Below, piece after piece: positions 51,800 through 64,000 of a stretch of DNA of 64,000 bases. Numbering within the stretch: the first letter of the stretch is position 1; every line of letters begins with the position of its first letter. Under the pieces are notes generated by a model that searched no databases, was not told the origin of the DNA, and was given only the letters and a program-made list of their open reading frames with translations. A program made the translations under genes and the position numbers. Source of the DNA: Diprion similis (taxonomy: Eukaryota > Arthropoda > Insecta > Hymenoptera > Diprionidae); NCBI RefSeq assembly GCF_021155765.1, contig NC_060106.1, positions 13,170,031 through 13,234,030 of the forward strand, in the 5' to 3' direction.

Positions 51800-54700
51800 C
51801 TACGGGCAAAGTTTTTTGAATCCAGCGCTGTCTTGTCCAAGCTTCAGTTCTTCATAGGGTGCACTTGACTCGTGACTCGCCATTGAACCCATTTGACCAG
51901 ACGGTACGTTCAACGTTTCTTGTTTCCAGCCAGTACCTCCAGACGTTACCTAATTATGAGAACTAAATGGTGATATAAATTCTATTATAGAACTCGGAAA
52001 CACGAATGGTATCAAATATGTGTAAATATCCGTTTATCCACATGTCAAGGCGTCGCTAAAGTGTACAAAAAGATGTAGCGGGGAGCACCAACACGGGAAT
52101 TGATGTTCAAAAAATTCTCTTGCCTACTATTAAATAGATACAAAAAGAATAAGAATTACCGAAGTCGCGACCCCGTTGACCTGTGACTGATCTTGGATAT
52201 GATCCATGTTCACTTCTCTGAGGTAACTTGGATTTTCAAATGCAACACCACCTTGTCCTTTAGCATTTAGTCGTTTCGTTCTAACGAACCAAACACCAGC
52301 GACGACGATACAAGCCACAAAAACAACAGCCAATATGATTCCGATTACTGTTCCTACGTGAGATCCAGAATCTGTAAGGATGAATTGAGAAGTTAAAACT
52401 TCGACGTGATACGTCATGCAAAAGTCGAATAATATTTGTACATCCCACCTCCGAGTGCAGACGTTACGTATTTGTCCCCAGTAATAAACTCCACTTGTTC
52501 AGAAAGGGTACTCGTACCCAAGTGATTACCAGCTTTAACCACGCATTCGTATATTACACCTTCTTTTAATCCTGAGATAACTAAGTTCGTAGTTTTCGTG
52601 TCATTCTTAGTGGTGTTACCCTTTGTTGCTCCCTTGGGGCGCCAAAATACTCTGAAATCAAACATTGCATGTGTTTCAGCCTTAATTCGTACTAGAAAAT
52701 CTGTGTACTTTCTCGCCTCTGTTTGAGATACAGTACACTGTACACGCTACTAACATAGCTACTGTAAAAATCTTATTCTACCTGTACACTTCCACCGTAT
52801 GCGGATTCTTAACCGGTGGTGTCCAATGAACATTTACGGTATGAGGATCTACAACGTCTACACTGATTGCTTGTGGTGGACCCGGTAAACGGTCTCGCCC
52901 TTCTTGGAAACAGCTCATTATAGGTCTTGTGTAGGACAAGACGCAGAATTTGTTGTTGAGCAGCGGCTCTCCGCGGCACCAGTCCAGGCAGCGCCGAGGC
53001 ACATCCCACTTTGCACAGCAGGATCTGTGATCGGATCCGTCTGAAGAAAATGAAGTCGTTAATAATCACTCGTCTCCCATTTGCAATTGTAATGTTGAAA
53101 AGGTTCCGCCAGCTTTCGAATGCTCATTGTTCTCGTATTTTGAAGCGGTTACTCACCGGCGGCGCATTTCATGAGCTTGTCAAAGTCGTTGATACATTGC
53201 GGCTTGTCGATGACTGCGTCTATGTCCAAATAAAAACTGCACGCTTCCATACAACCACTGGTTACGTTCTGTTCGATACAGCATTGTGTAACGTTATTAG
53301 TCGCGGCAACGTTCCTGATTCGGACACTCACGGGCTGCGTGCCACTTCCGAACGCATTTTCCGCATGGCAAAAGTAATCGCCTTCGTCCATTTCAGATAT
53401 CTTATTGATGGTTAATTGCATCACGTACTCAGTTTCGGTCTAAAGATAAGATAATACTAGATTATGCAGGTCGATTTGAGGAGAAATAATTGCGACCCGG
53501 TCGCCATTGTAGCTGCGACTCATTTTCTCCAGCTAAGACGCGTTCAACAAAAATCATTGATACTCACATCTTTACTTGGCTGAACGTTGATGTTGTACTT
53601 CCCACCTTGGATGACGGGGACGCGACCACTTTTATCTCTCCAGAAGAGCATCTTGGGTTCTGGATATGCTTCGACTTTGCATTCCAATACCACTGAATCA
53701 CCCAAAGCGGCCACTGTTATGACGGATGCGGTTACGTGCGGTACGTCTGTTAGAGAAATGCACGTGGTAAAAAATGAGTTTACGGGGACAGTGTTCATGT
53801 ATGTTACTTGTTCTTCCTATGCATAGTTAGTAGCACTTACGGCTGATTGAAATTTTTCTGCTGGCCTGCATGGGTGTTCCGTAACCGTTGTCTGCATAGC
53901 AACTAATTTGATCCATATCTCGTGTTACGTTGTTCACAACAGTAACCATGTGCCTCGTCGTTTCTTGATAGACAAGTCGCCCGCTAATGTATAAACTGAT
54001 TGTCGGCATTGGCGTACCCATCGCAATGCACAAAATGGTCATGCTGCTGCCTTCTACAACGAGGTTGATCGGATGAACAGTCGGTGGCTACATAGAGGAA
54101 TACGAATATCAATGTCGGTTGCGACTAGCGAGTGTAACGAAATACCCTTAGGGATTAAATTTTCATGGGACTTGGTAACGACCTGGATGCAGCAGCATTA
54201 GTGATTAATAATCTCACCTCAACATACGCGGGATATGCAGGATCCGTCCATGCAATGAGAGTCTCGCTGGGTAGGCTGATACCCTTCTTACTATGGGCAG
54301 TTACAAAGACAATGTATTGCGCGTTCGGTATCAAATTCTGAATTCTGTGTGATGTGATGGATGTTTGAATATGCTGGAACTGTTGATCGGCTGTACTTTT
54401 GTACAATAACTCGTACGTCAGATTTTCCGAAGGATGTGAGAACTCTGGCGGCTGCCAAGAAATTGTTACCCAGGTTGCACTGTGCCCCGAAACGGCGAGA
54501 GAATGCGGCGGTGACGTAACAGCGTGAACACCTTTGTCGTCAATTTCTGGCAAAGATTGGAAAATTATTCACAAGTGAAGGGTCACTCGATGAATACTGC
54601 ACAGCTTGTTCAATGAAGTACACGCTGGGAATGCATTATATGACTGCATTCCTCTACGTTTCACAATCTGGGAGAAAAGAGTTAAATACAAATGTCGATT

Positions 54701-57700
54701 TGCTCACCGATACTCGTTATGTTGATCATTAAAATCGAAGTCGGCAAGGAAGTTCCGTGTTTGTTACGAGACACAACAAAAATTTGATATAACTTGTGAT
54801 TTTCTAAGCCGGTAATGGCGGCGGATGTTTCGGTAACATTTATTTGCTGAAAGAAATGAATTGTTATTGCTATAATATCAAGAAAAATACCACGAACAAA
54901 CTAAATTGGCGTTGCACTAATTAATCTTTGAAGATTACAACTTACATGATCGAGCTTGCTGACCGTCTCGTGCATCGAGGTATTGTCAACTTTTTGGTAG
55001 TATACTATGTAATCGGTAACGTTTGATCCGTCGGTTGGCGGTTCCCAATCCAATTTTACTGAACTGTCTGTGATTTCAGTAGCGTGTAGCTCAGAAATGG
55101 GACCCGGTAACGTATCGACGCCTGAAATTACACGGAATTCATGCTTGATTCGAAACTTATAATTCCGTGTTCTAAATGACGATTGATATTTTTTCATCTA
55201 TTCACCTTCCTCAAGACACTGAACGATGTTGCCAATAAATGGAATACAACTTGTCGCAGTACTGATGAGGCTATCGACAATAACTCCGCTGCAAAGAGTC
55301 ATGCATCCCGCAGGGACTCCGCGGCGGCTACAACAATCGTTGTGATTTCTACCTCCAGCTGCACATTTGAGTATTTTATGGAAATCGGAATCGCACACAG
55401 ACGCCAGTGTTCGAATATCAGACATCGAAGCATCGTAGGTGCACAAAGGCATACAAATACTGTTCAGGTTCGTCTCCACGCAACATGATGTGATGTTGTA
55501 ATAAGACGCCTCTTCTTCCTTATCGACAAGGACCTACCGTGACAGTCAAGAGAGGCCGTATTATTGTTAGCGCAAAATGATATCGTTATACCATGATTAC
55601 CTTGCTCTGAGTTCTGAAGATTATTCTCGCCGATGGGTCGCCGACTCCGTGGATATTTCGTGCCTCTACGTAAACTTCGTAGTCAGTGTCATGGGTCAAA
55701 TTGGTTAATATTGTAGGACTATGTACATCCAAGTGTTCTTCGTAAACAGCTGTAGAAAAGTCGTCGGTTAGCTCCCTGTAGTATACGTTGTAGCCTTTGA
55801 CCGTATCACCAAGCGTTTTCGGAGGTGACCATTGCAGGATTGCAAAGTCCGTGTCGACGTTGGAGATCTGAATACTGGTAGGGGCTGACGGCAGTACACC
55901 GTAACCATCCAACAAGCAGTTCTTGTATACCATCATGTAACTCAAGCATCTGAACAATGGTAAATATCAAGTAAATCAAGGGCACGAGATATTTATCCGT
56001 GTATCACAATCCGATGTAAATAAATATGTCGTATGTAATCTGTAGGTATAAATTATTCTTGATCAAGTTTTACGTTCAACGCACCTGAAGTGATTGAAAT
56101 TAATTACAGTCACGTTGCCGCTGCAGAATGGTTGGCAGATGTCCGGTAATCCACGAGCTTGACAACACGGCGTATGATCAATTCCGTTGCTCAAACAGGC
56201 AAAGGTATCGGGGGCCCACGGAGCACAGATCATTAGGTTATGAATTTCTGCATGATCGATCGAGGACGGATCGCAGAGCTTCTCGACGCAGCTAGACGTC
56301 AAGGAGAGTAAATTATTTCAAATCACTATCACTGTACCCTTGATATTGCTACACTGAGAAAAGAAAATTCGTTTGAGAACGAAACGATGTTCGGAAATCG
56401 ATAACCACCCCCACAGTTTGAAAGTTTGCTTCTAAGCCTTTCACCATCAAAGAAAAGAAGGCTAGAGGGTGGCAGAAGTGCGGAACAATAAAATCTCAAA
56501 GTATTCAAAGAATAGAGCGTGTATGGCTGAGATACAAACCCAGGATCAGAGACCCCCTTGCTGACGCAGCAGCCGCGGGTATCCGGGAGATGGGGAGTGT
56601 CGACAACGGCGGTAGGGTTCATTCGTCCAGGAGAAAAGGTGAGCGTTCTGACCGCGTAGCTGGGAAGACTGCTTCCGTGAATATTTAGGGAGACGACGCG
56701 AACCTCATACATTGTAAATGGTTTCAGGTCGGTAACCACAGTGGACAGCACGTTTCCACGGACCTTGACCAGCATCGTCGCGTTTTCTAAAATGCATCAC
56801 TTTTTTAGTTCAAAATTGAATTGTGGGAGTGGGGGAAAGTATCTTGAAAATTATAATATGAAGAGAACGATGCACCCGAAGATTGAAGATTAGAATTACA
56901 TCGGCACCACATTCAGCTACTCTCGTCGATAGTGAGAAATTGTATACCTATACCTGCAGTAATACACATCACATCATTCGCGGTAGAGATAATACTCGAT
57001 ATTATCAGCTGTATAGAAATTGGCGTGACCTGGGTAGGCTGGTATAAAAGCTTGGGTGCAAAATATCGAGAGAAGAAACTGGCTGACAAAGAGATTGCTT
57101 TTATTGGTTTTGTCATCTCCGTAGATTCAACGGCGCTGAAGAATTCTCAGGGATCAATCAGCGATCTTCGACGTTAGGAGTTGCGATTATTATTTGCGCC
57201 AGATAAAAGGAGGAAAAAAATTCTACCAGGAGAAGCCGGAGTTATCGATTGGCCTCTTCTTTGTCCACGTGGATCGTGTGGCCATTACGAAATATCTCAT
57301 AAACAGGAAATTGAACTTTTTCAATCGCGGCTTCTTTGTCCTCGACTCGCGAATGTGCAGGCAATTACCCCAGTTCTACGTTAATTGCGACAAATTATTT
57401 AGCCTCGAAGCATTCAAAAGCTCGATTTAATATCCGGTTGCGGATTGCCGTCAAGTTAAATTTTGTAGAAAAAAACATACCCGTCGGCACCGTTCCGGTC
57501 GAATCAATGTCACTGGGATGTTCGTCAAAGTGTCGAAGAGCCGTTACGTTGACGAGAAACTCGGTGACCGATTCCCTGTTTGCATCCGGCGGTGACCAAG
57601 TTACCCGCAATGATTTGTCAGTGAGCGATTCCACGTTAAGAAGCGTTGGTGGTGACGGTAGTAATTCTGAAAAGTGAAATACGGCCATGCAAACAATGCT

Positions 57701-60700
57701 TCACCGGGATTTCCACTTCCGTCTTGGCACCTATACAGCGGCGTTGCTTCTATTAAACACTTTGGCTTACGTATTCCTTCAACAATGCAGGCGAGCGTTT
57801 TTTCAGTGTAGGCCGAACAGGAGAAGTGAGTTTTGACATTTTCCGTGATGACCGTGTAGTCGCCACGACAGACGTCCTGGCAGATGTCGGGCACCGATTC
57901 CTGGATGCAGCATGGTACGTGGTTGCGTCCGTCTGAAGGTATGAAAAAAACGAGACATTTGTATCGCGACGTACACAGAAATGCATTTATACGATGTACC
58001 TACCGAAAATAAATTTTTAAAAAGGGTTGTACGACCGATATAAGAAAAGTGAAAGGCAAACGCAAATGACTTCAAAGGTGAAAGAAATATCCATGAAACA
58101 GGCATCGGACTAAAAGAAGATCGGTTGAGTATTTTATGACTTGACGCATCTAGCTTGGCGTCGATTTTCATACGGAAAGTATCGCGAGCATAAAAGAGGG
58201 CTGTGAGAGTGCGATAGGGGAGATGGGATGCAGTCTCTACGTGGAATTCGACGAGCCGCATCGTCAATTTGACAGAAAGTGATACGTACGTACGATCCTT
58301 TTGGTTCACGATCAGTGACGATGTAGGTACCAAGCAGTCACACTTTCCCCCCCGTAAATCTAACATGGGTATGCGCACACCTATCTAGATCACTTGTATT
58401 CTCGATTTTGTGGGGAATCTTTTAAGGAAACGAAACGATTCGTCCGATTCATTACTTACAGCTAGCTTCAAGAAAAAAGCTAACACCATGCTATCGCACA
58501 AGGCCGGAGTAGAAAAGCTCCGAGACATAAAAAAGATAATTTATTGTATATGTATGTATCAGGCTGTAGGTACCTACTGGAAAATAGGTGAGAGGTCAAC
58601 GTGGAAGGGCGAATCCCGGTAGACTTACCTGCCATGCATTTTACGATAGATGGAAAGTCGGCCTCGCAATTTTCCGGGTCTTGGCCGGTGTTGCCTTCCA
58701 GGATGCTCTGAATACTGCAAAAGCCAAGACAACTAGCGTTGACGTTCTCGCTCTGACAGCATGTCGTGTAGTTGTGACTTTTTGCGTAAACCTCCTTCTG
58801 CGTCGAGTACAGATTCACATCCGTTGCGTTTTCCGGTGGTAAAAGCGCCCTGGAGAGCACTAAGAGAGGAAAAAGAACTTCGTTGTCAGGGAGTTCCGTG
58901 CTTCGGCAAACTATTACACTCGTCTCTTAGCTGGCTAAACACGGCTTGGATGTACGATTCGGATTCTCGACTCGACGTCTTTTTTGGGGAAATCTTATAC
59001 ACCATCCCACGACCACGCACTTCGGTAAACTCTAATGACTTTTTTTGGTTTATGGCAGAACGAAAGTTCTTCCAGGAGTGGAACACAATGAGCAAACAGC
59101 AACGAGCAGTCGCTCTGGGAACTGGATACCTCCACACCTATATATATTACTTTAATAGTTCTTGGACAGTTGGACGGCGAAGGAAACGGAAAAGCAAAGA
59201 AAGTCGTCTTTGTCAAGAAACGGACGAAAGAAATGTTTCTTTCTTGGTAATCAAATAAACCCTCTGGTCAACTAATCTCGCAAAAAGTTGTAGCTGTAAT
59301 CTCAGATATACAATTAGAATTCAAGTCTACTGTAATTTTATCAGCAATTTTGTTTGGAATTTTTATCAAACTATTTTTGAACCGTTCTGCTCATGGTTGT
59401 AAAAAAATCCGTGGTCTGCTTTCACAGAGTGTACGTAATCTATGGCTGAAGACATAACCGCCGACTAGCTTCAATCATCCCATGAGAGGTGCTACCCACT
59501 TACCGCTCAATTTATGGAAGGAGCGCAATACGGGATCCGAGTTGACCTCGCAAACGTAGAGACCAGAGTCGGCAGGCTTGGCGTTCTTGATAGCTAGGAC
59601 CCACACATCACCTCCTGGAAAATTAACAATGCAAGTCATGAAACTCTGAGTCTATCAATGAATTCCTCAACTTTCTCAGCCCCGTGAGATGGTAACGTTC
59701 TAGTTTCTGTTGAACAGGTAGATGTATATAATAATCACAGCTGCACGTGCAAAGGGTTTCTATTCTACAGTGACTGAGAGGGTTACGACATCAGGTCTCT
59801 TCCGGAAGTCAGAAACGCATGGAAGGAGAGCTGATAAAGGAAAAGCCGCTTCCATCTACCTAGAAATACATTGTATGTCCTGATAGCTCCCCCCCTCCCC
59901 CATATGTTATAAATAAAACTAAAAGTATATTAAAAACTACGATTTTTATGCGCTTTGAAATAGCGCAATCCAGGAATTTAAAGCCCCATTTTTTCCTAGG
60001 GTGTTGAGTTTATAGCCCACTGCCCTGCACTTAATTTTTGAAATATCAAAAAATTGATACCTTTGCTTTTGAGGAGTGAATTATGCGTTCTCAGATGTTA
60101 GTACAATGAATCCTCGCATTCACTCTCTTCCAGTACTTTTTCAGCATTACCAATTTGACGCTTGTTTATGTTTTTTCGATCATGTTGGGGAGTCAGTTAT
60201 TCAGACATCTAAATTATGGCAATGGGAGGGCGGTGGATTTGAGGGCGAAGACGATTTGACAAGCGTCATTGTGTAACGCGAATTAAAAAAGAAGAACCAG
60301 CGTGTTTAGCAGAGTGGTTTAGAGTTTAGTCAAGTTACACCCAACTTGAGATTAAACTGTTGGCGAGGGTGTCGTTATGCTATAGAGTATATACTTACAC
60401 CTCCATCCCCTGGTCATTGTTTGGGGTAAAATGCTTTAACGACACTTTAATTCATCATCGCCCAAGTAATTAATTCGTTTGGGAAACTTTTGCGGAGCGG
60501 TCCACCACCTGTTAGTATCAACAAAACTTTCGACAAAAAGCCTAAAGTTAAACTTTCTTGGTATATAAATGCTACACGGGGGTGAACAGGCGAACTGAAC
60601 GGGTGCAGATTTTGTTTTGCTCTTTAAAACTTCGATCCTTTTTTCCACTCTCACTCTCCCTCTCTCTCTCTCTTTCTCTCTCTTTCGCTTTCGACGTTAA

Positions 60701-63407
60701 TACCTGAGAGCTTTAGTTTAAACCACAGTATCGATCGATCTTCCCTGTTCTTCTTATATGGGCCTCTGAAAGTTGAGCGCAGATGTTGAACGAAAGAAAA
60801 TCCTCACGTAGAGCTGATTTATTGAATTTATTTGCCAAACTTTAGGCCGCTTCTGAGCTTCATTAAGCGGAATAATAAAAAACTCAATAAGACAAGTCAA
60901 CGTTACAGACATCGATACTCGGGTATTCGAATGTATCGGCTTTTGTTCATGAGTCAGCCTTCGTTAGGAACGATTTAGCGTTTTTCTGAACAGCTCCTGG
61001 TCCATCTCAGGGTGAATCCCGTGGGAGATTCACCTAGGAGATGAAAATTCTCGAATCGAGAAGCTTGATTTCATTCTCTTGTTGATTGCCAGTAGCGGAG
61101 AACCGGCAATCGCACTCTTTGAAGTCAGACTTATAAGTCTAAGAAATTTACAGACGATGGGACGATTCGCATTACATGAATGAAAATTAGTTCTCTGATG
61201 TTATACGGGTCCAAACCGAGAAGGGGAAAACATTTTTTGAAAAATTCGTTTCGTAAGTACATACGTCAACGATTCTGGAAAGGTTGATGGATGGGAGATG
61301 CAAGGACGTGACGTTGCGCCACCCAGACGAGAAAAGCTTGGTAATCAAATTTTACCGTGATCCAGGGGGAACCGGAAGACGCTTCGCTGATTGGATCTAC
61401 GCTTGTGTGGCAGGGGCGTGCTGATCGCCAATTTGAAAAAAGTCTAGTTCAACCTGGCTCAAGTCCGACCTAAATTATTCCAGCAGTATCGACCCTGATT
61501 GAATCGCGATGCGAAGATAGATAGTTGCTGACTGGTTCAACATTACGTTCTATCTGAATTCCAGATGAATACGTAAAAGGTTCTTGATAATTCAGAAGCT
61601 CAGTCTGAGTGGAAAACGTGAATGCCAGAAATTTCCTATCGTGATACGGCTTTCAAATGTAATATGCAGAACACTTTGTGAGCTGTCGATTGCTCGCAGA
61701 GTCTGTCGGGACTGACCAAACAATATTCATGCCAACGTCCCGATCTGTTTGTGCGGGTACACAATACCTGAACTTCCATTATTGTTCGTACATTGCATCA
61801 CAGCAGCTTACTGAAATGGAAGTAGATATAACTAAACGGACGCCAGTTGAAGGCATTAATGTGACGGCAAATAAACAGACTCGCAGTACCGCAAGGATTG
61901 CTTTGTCAGCCTCAGTTATTCACTAGCGATCGATGGCACACATTACGTGCAGGTAGCGTAGCAGTGAGAAGTTCAGGGACGATTTGAGATGAAAATCTGC
62001 AGTTTATATCGCCAATTCAGTCTGATATATATCCTGAACCAGTGCAGTTCTTACGAAAACACTCCGAGCGACAGTACGTGACGAATTTGTTTTTCGAACC
62101 AAGGCAATGGAAACTCAAGCATCAGGTGTCATTTTCGACGCGGTTTTGTTTTTGTAGGATGGAAGAGCCGGGGTTCGAGAAAGGCACTCAACGACTCAGA
62201 AACATTGAGGTTGCCGTGCGAGTCTCGCACATATACGAAGCATCAGTAAAACTTAAAGGAACAACAGTTGTCGATAAAATTTGCAACGGCATTTTCGTAA
62301 CAAGTATCTTCTTCCCCAAGAACAACATTATAGATCTCGAATTTCGACAAACAGATTTCAATAAAATTATCGGTTAACAAACTCGAAGCTCATTACTGTT
62401 TAGCAGCTACAACAATTGATGCAGGCCTCAGGTGTTCCCAGACACTACTGAGCCACTTATAAACAGCTTCCAAGTTAAGTACTGGACAGCTTTATTCTCG
62501 AGCCATAAAACCGAACCGACCATCACAGAATAGGTACGCTAACAGCAGCGGGAAGGGACGGTTTATATATATATATATAAACTTATATATATATATAAAC
62601 TTATATATATATATAAACTTATATATATATATAAACTTATATATATATATATATATAAGAGACGTGTAACCTCGACGGGCTGATTTATCAGTTCGTTGTA
62701 GAAAGAATAAAAAATCCTGGCTCTGTTATAATGAATCGAATTCATCTACGATAGAATATGTTTTTTAAATAATTATCGATTGCCAATCCTGTCGAATTGC
62801 CTGTCTCTTGTTGAGCAAACTTGGATGAAATACCGCGGTGTGTTATACGCGGCTGCATAATCCACGCGTGCACGCGTACTGGGTTGTCCACATGTATAAG
62901 TGTATATATAACGTTGCACAACGACTAGGGTGCAGCCAGTCTTCTGAAAAGACACCATTAGCCATGCAGGGTGCAGTTTTCAATTTCCTTTCCACCGAGT
63001 ATATATGCGACGCGAGCATCAAATTCCGTAGCAGATGTTACTCGCTTTGAAAGCGATAGTTACACGGGTGCGAAGAGAGAGGTAGAAAGAAAGAGAAAAC
63101 TGTAGTGGGTACGAATAACGATTCGCAGAGGGCAAAATTCGTATTCGCGACAACGAGGGCTATAAATTATTGTAACACTAGGAAGATCCTGGCGCGAGGG
63201 AGGAGCGGAAAATTCCCACACCTATAGACCAGGGGACTCCAGGGCTTCAAAGGGTTAGTGGTTAGCAATTTTTCTGATTCCCCATGGACCACCCGAGGAC
63301 GTTAAACTGAGTAATTAATGCACGTTCGAGCGAGCGACGGTTAAAGTAGACTGAAAAGGAGATTTAAAAGTACTTACCGGTTGGGATTTCGGTCTCGCCT
63401 GAAGTAG
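51800..63407 (-). CDS. Ig/FN3/DB-module single-pass receptor (3' part; gene continues beyond the window)
   Basis: Matches insect 'Ig-like and fibronectin type-III domain-containing' membrane proteins, related to C. elegans C25G4.10. Function is poorly known, presumably adhesion. Nineteen exons in coding order: 63407-63378, 59614-59504, 58859-58629, 57932-57771, 57666-57481, 56786-56540, 56291-56085, 55949-55601, 55533-55206, 55121-54946, 54846-54708, 54546-54218, 54087-53841, 53746-53568, 53439-53157, 53040-52782, 52651-52449, 52371-52160, 51949-51800. They encode about 1341 residues. Order: end of an Ig domain (DSGLYVCEVNSDPVLRSFHK), two Cys-rich DB modules, FN3, two DB, FN3, two DB, two FN3, two Ig (YPEPKMLFWRD; GDYFCHAENAFG), two DB, FN3, a transmembrane helix (TVIGIILAVVFVACIVVAGV), and a tail of about 100 residues with ENPSYLREV. 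DB modules show CC...C...C spacing. All junction phases agree. The signal peptide and first domains lie off the right edge. Confidence 0.9.
60644..60689 (+). repeat. CT-rich microsatellite
   Basis: TCTC repeats with interspersed TTTC (CTCTCTCTCTCTTTCTCTC) in the receptor intron. On the coding strand it reads as GA repeats. Confidence 0.8.
62563..62658. repeat. AT minisatellite, 18-bp period
   Basis: Four units of (AT)6AAACTT flanked by longer (TA)n runs. It lies in the receptor intron. It would form cruciforms or slip in replication, so its length is probably polymorphic. Confidence 0.85.
63378..63407 (-). other. 30-nt microexon of the Ig/FN3 receptor
   Basis: Bounded by a TTTCAG acceptor and a GTAAGT donor. 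It contributes ten residues (TSGETEIPT plus partial codons) just before GGDVWVLAIKN in an Ig domain. Its length is a multiple of three, so it could be skipped without changing frame. The frame is set by the next exon, which needs one leading base. Confidence 0.6.
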
Positions 63408-64000
63408 CTGAAACAAAAACACGTCGTTAGAATTGACCCATGAGAAATTCTCCGCCCAGCTAATGAATGAATGCCTTTTGGACTGCCCGTTTCTCGCACC
63501 GGGGCTTCTGGCTTGAATGACTTTAGTCTACCGTTCGTAATTGTGAAGAACTTTTCCGAGATTAATCGCACAGTTTCAATGCCCCCGCATACCTAGACCT
63601 CACTCGCAAATTAAATGGTACTACCATTTTTGCGCAATATGTCATCCTGCAAGAATTTCAAATCTGAAATTCGGAATTTCCGACATTCCGCATTCCAACA
63701 AGGGAACAAGTGCTTTATCCTGTATTTTCTTATTTCTATGCAGCGATTTACGAATTGTAGGCTGACTTGACAATTCTTTAAGTCAACTACCTAAATAAAT
63801 TTTACAGCGATCGCTTGATCATTGGTCGCTCAAGATTCCAGTTATGGTATCTCTTGAACAAATGTTCGTATATAATAGTGATGCATCGAATGGAAATTTT
63901 TAAGTATACACGAATGCGAATACGAATGCAAATATACAATTTTAAAGAACCAAGCCGATTGTTTGATTGATTATTTAACGACAAATTGATAACAGAAAAA
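63408..64000 (-). other. Intron of the receptor running to the window edge
   Basis: No further exon of the receptor is recognised. The upstream exons must lie beyond 64000. Confidence 0.5.

Larger units (their letters stand above)
59615..63377 (-). other. 3.8-kb intron of the Ig/FN3 receptor
   Basis: No coding exon is supported here. It holds a CT-rich microsatellite (60644-60689) and an AT minisatellite with an 18-bp period (62563-62658). The flanking sites are canonical. Its size and proximity to the 5' end make it a reasonable place for regulatory elements, but none is identified. Confidence 0.55.

Noticed and set aside
58761-59258. 165-codon plus-strand open frame
   Set aside because: It runs antisense to an exon of the Ig/FN3 receptor and its flanking introns. 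The receptor frame has matching splice phases and domain signatures, so this frame is a shadow.
62563-62658. CRISPR or TE terminal repeat
   Set aside because: The period is 18 bp of AT dinucleotides with no spacers. It is a minisatellite.

Overview
The window looks like nuclear DNA of an insect, probably holometabolous and plausibly hymenopteran. It is AT-rich. It holds ten multi-exon genes with GT-AG introns, most of them 60-500 bp long and a few of several kb. The protein set is animal, and several members are arthropod-type: a Drosophila aveugle/hyphen-like SAM protein, a SmydA-type SET/MYND protein, and an Ig/FN3 receptor with ecdysozoan DB modules. The order assignment is inference. Exon-intron models were built by hand, and exon lengths and phases were checked so that each CDS stays in frame. 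One locus does not (see below).

Layout from left to right: (1) a small unrecognised two-exon gene (+, 521-946). (2) HACL1, peroxisomal 2-hydroxyacyl-CoA lyase (-, 1623-9364), 12 coding exons, 578 residues, ending in the peroxisomal import signal SKL. (3) About 7.6 kb of gene-poor DNA with three perfect or near-perfect long hairpins nearby. (4) Two adjacent SLC17-type major facilitator transporters (+, 17212-23443 and 24554-27175). The last intron of the first carries a 3.2-kb tandem duplication packed with a recurrent GTAGTACGG motif. The second has a phase conflict between exons 3 and 4. (5) ATE1 arginyl-tRNA-protein transferase (-, 27459-30711) with a pair of mutually exclusive exons. (6) INTS10, Integrator subunit 10 (+, 31203-33757). 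(7) SEC31, COPII outer coat (-, 35465-41677). (8) aveugle, a MAPK-scaffold SAM protein (+, 42948-43527). (9) A SmydA-like SET/MYND protein (+, 44666-47796). (10) The 3' 19 exons of an Ig/FN3/DB-module membrane receptor (-, 51800 to beyond 63407), whose 5' end lies off the right edge.

Most of these are unrelated housekeeping or signalling genes sharing a neighbourhood rather than a pathway. Orientation alternates (+ - + + - + - + + -), which gives close head-to-head promoter pairs (ATE1/INTS10, about 490 bp; SEC31/aveugle, about 1.27 kb) and tail-to-tail pairs. Only the two SLC17 genes are clearly related by descent.

The most rewarding signal is in ATE1. The splice donor of the gene-proximal mutually exclusive exon is perfectly complementary over 10 nt to a site in the intron between the two alternative exons. 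That pairing could hide the donor and enforce exon choice. The structured repeat array inside the first SLC17 gene is the most unusual DNA in the window and has no feature-type explanation that I recognise.
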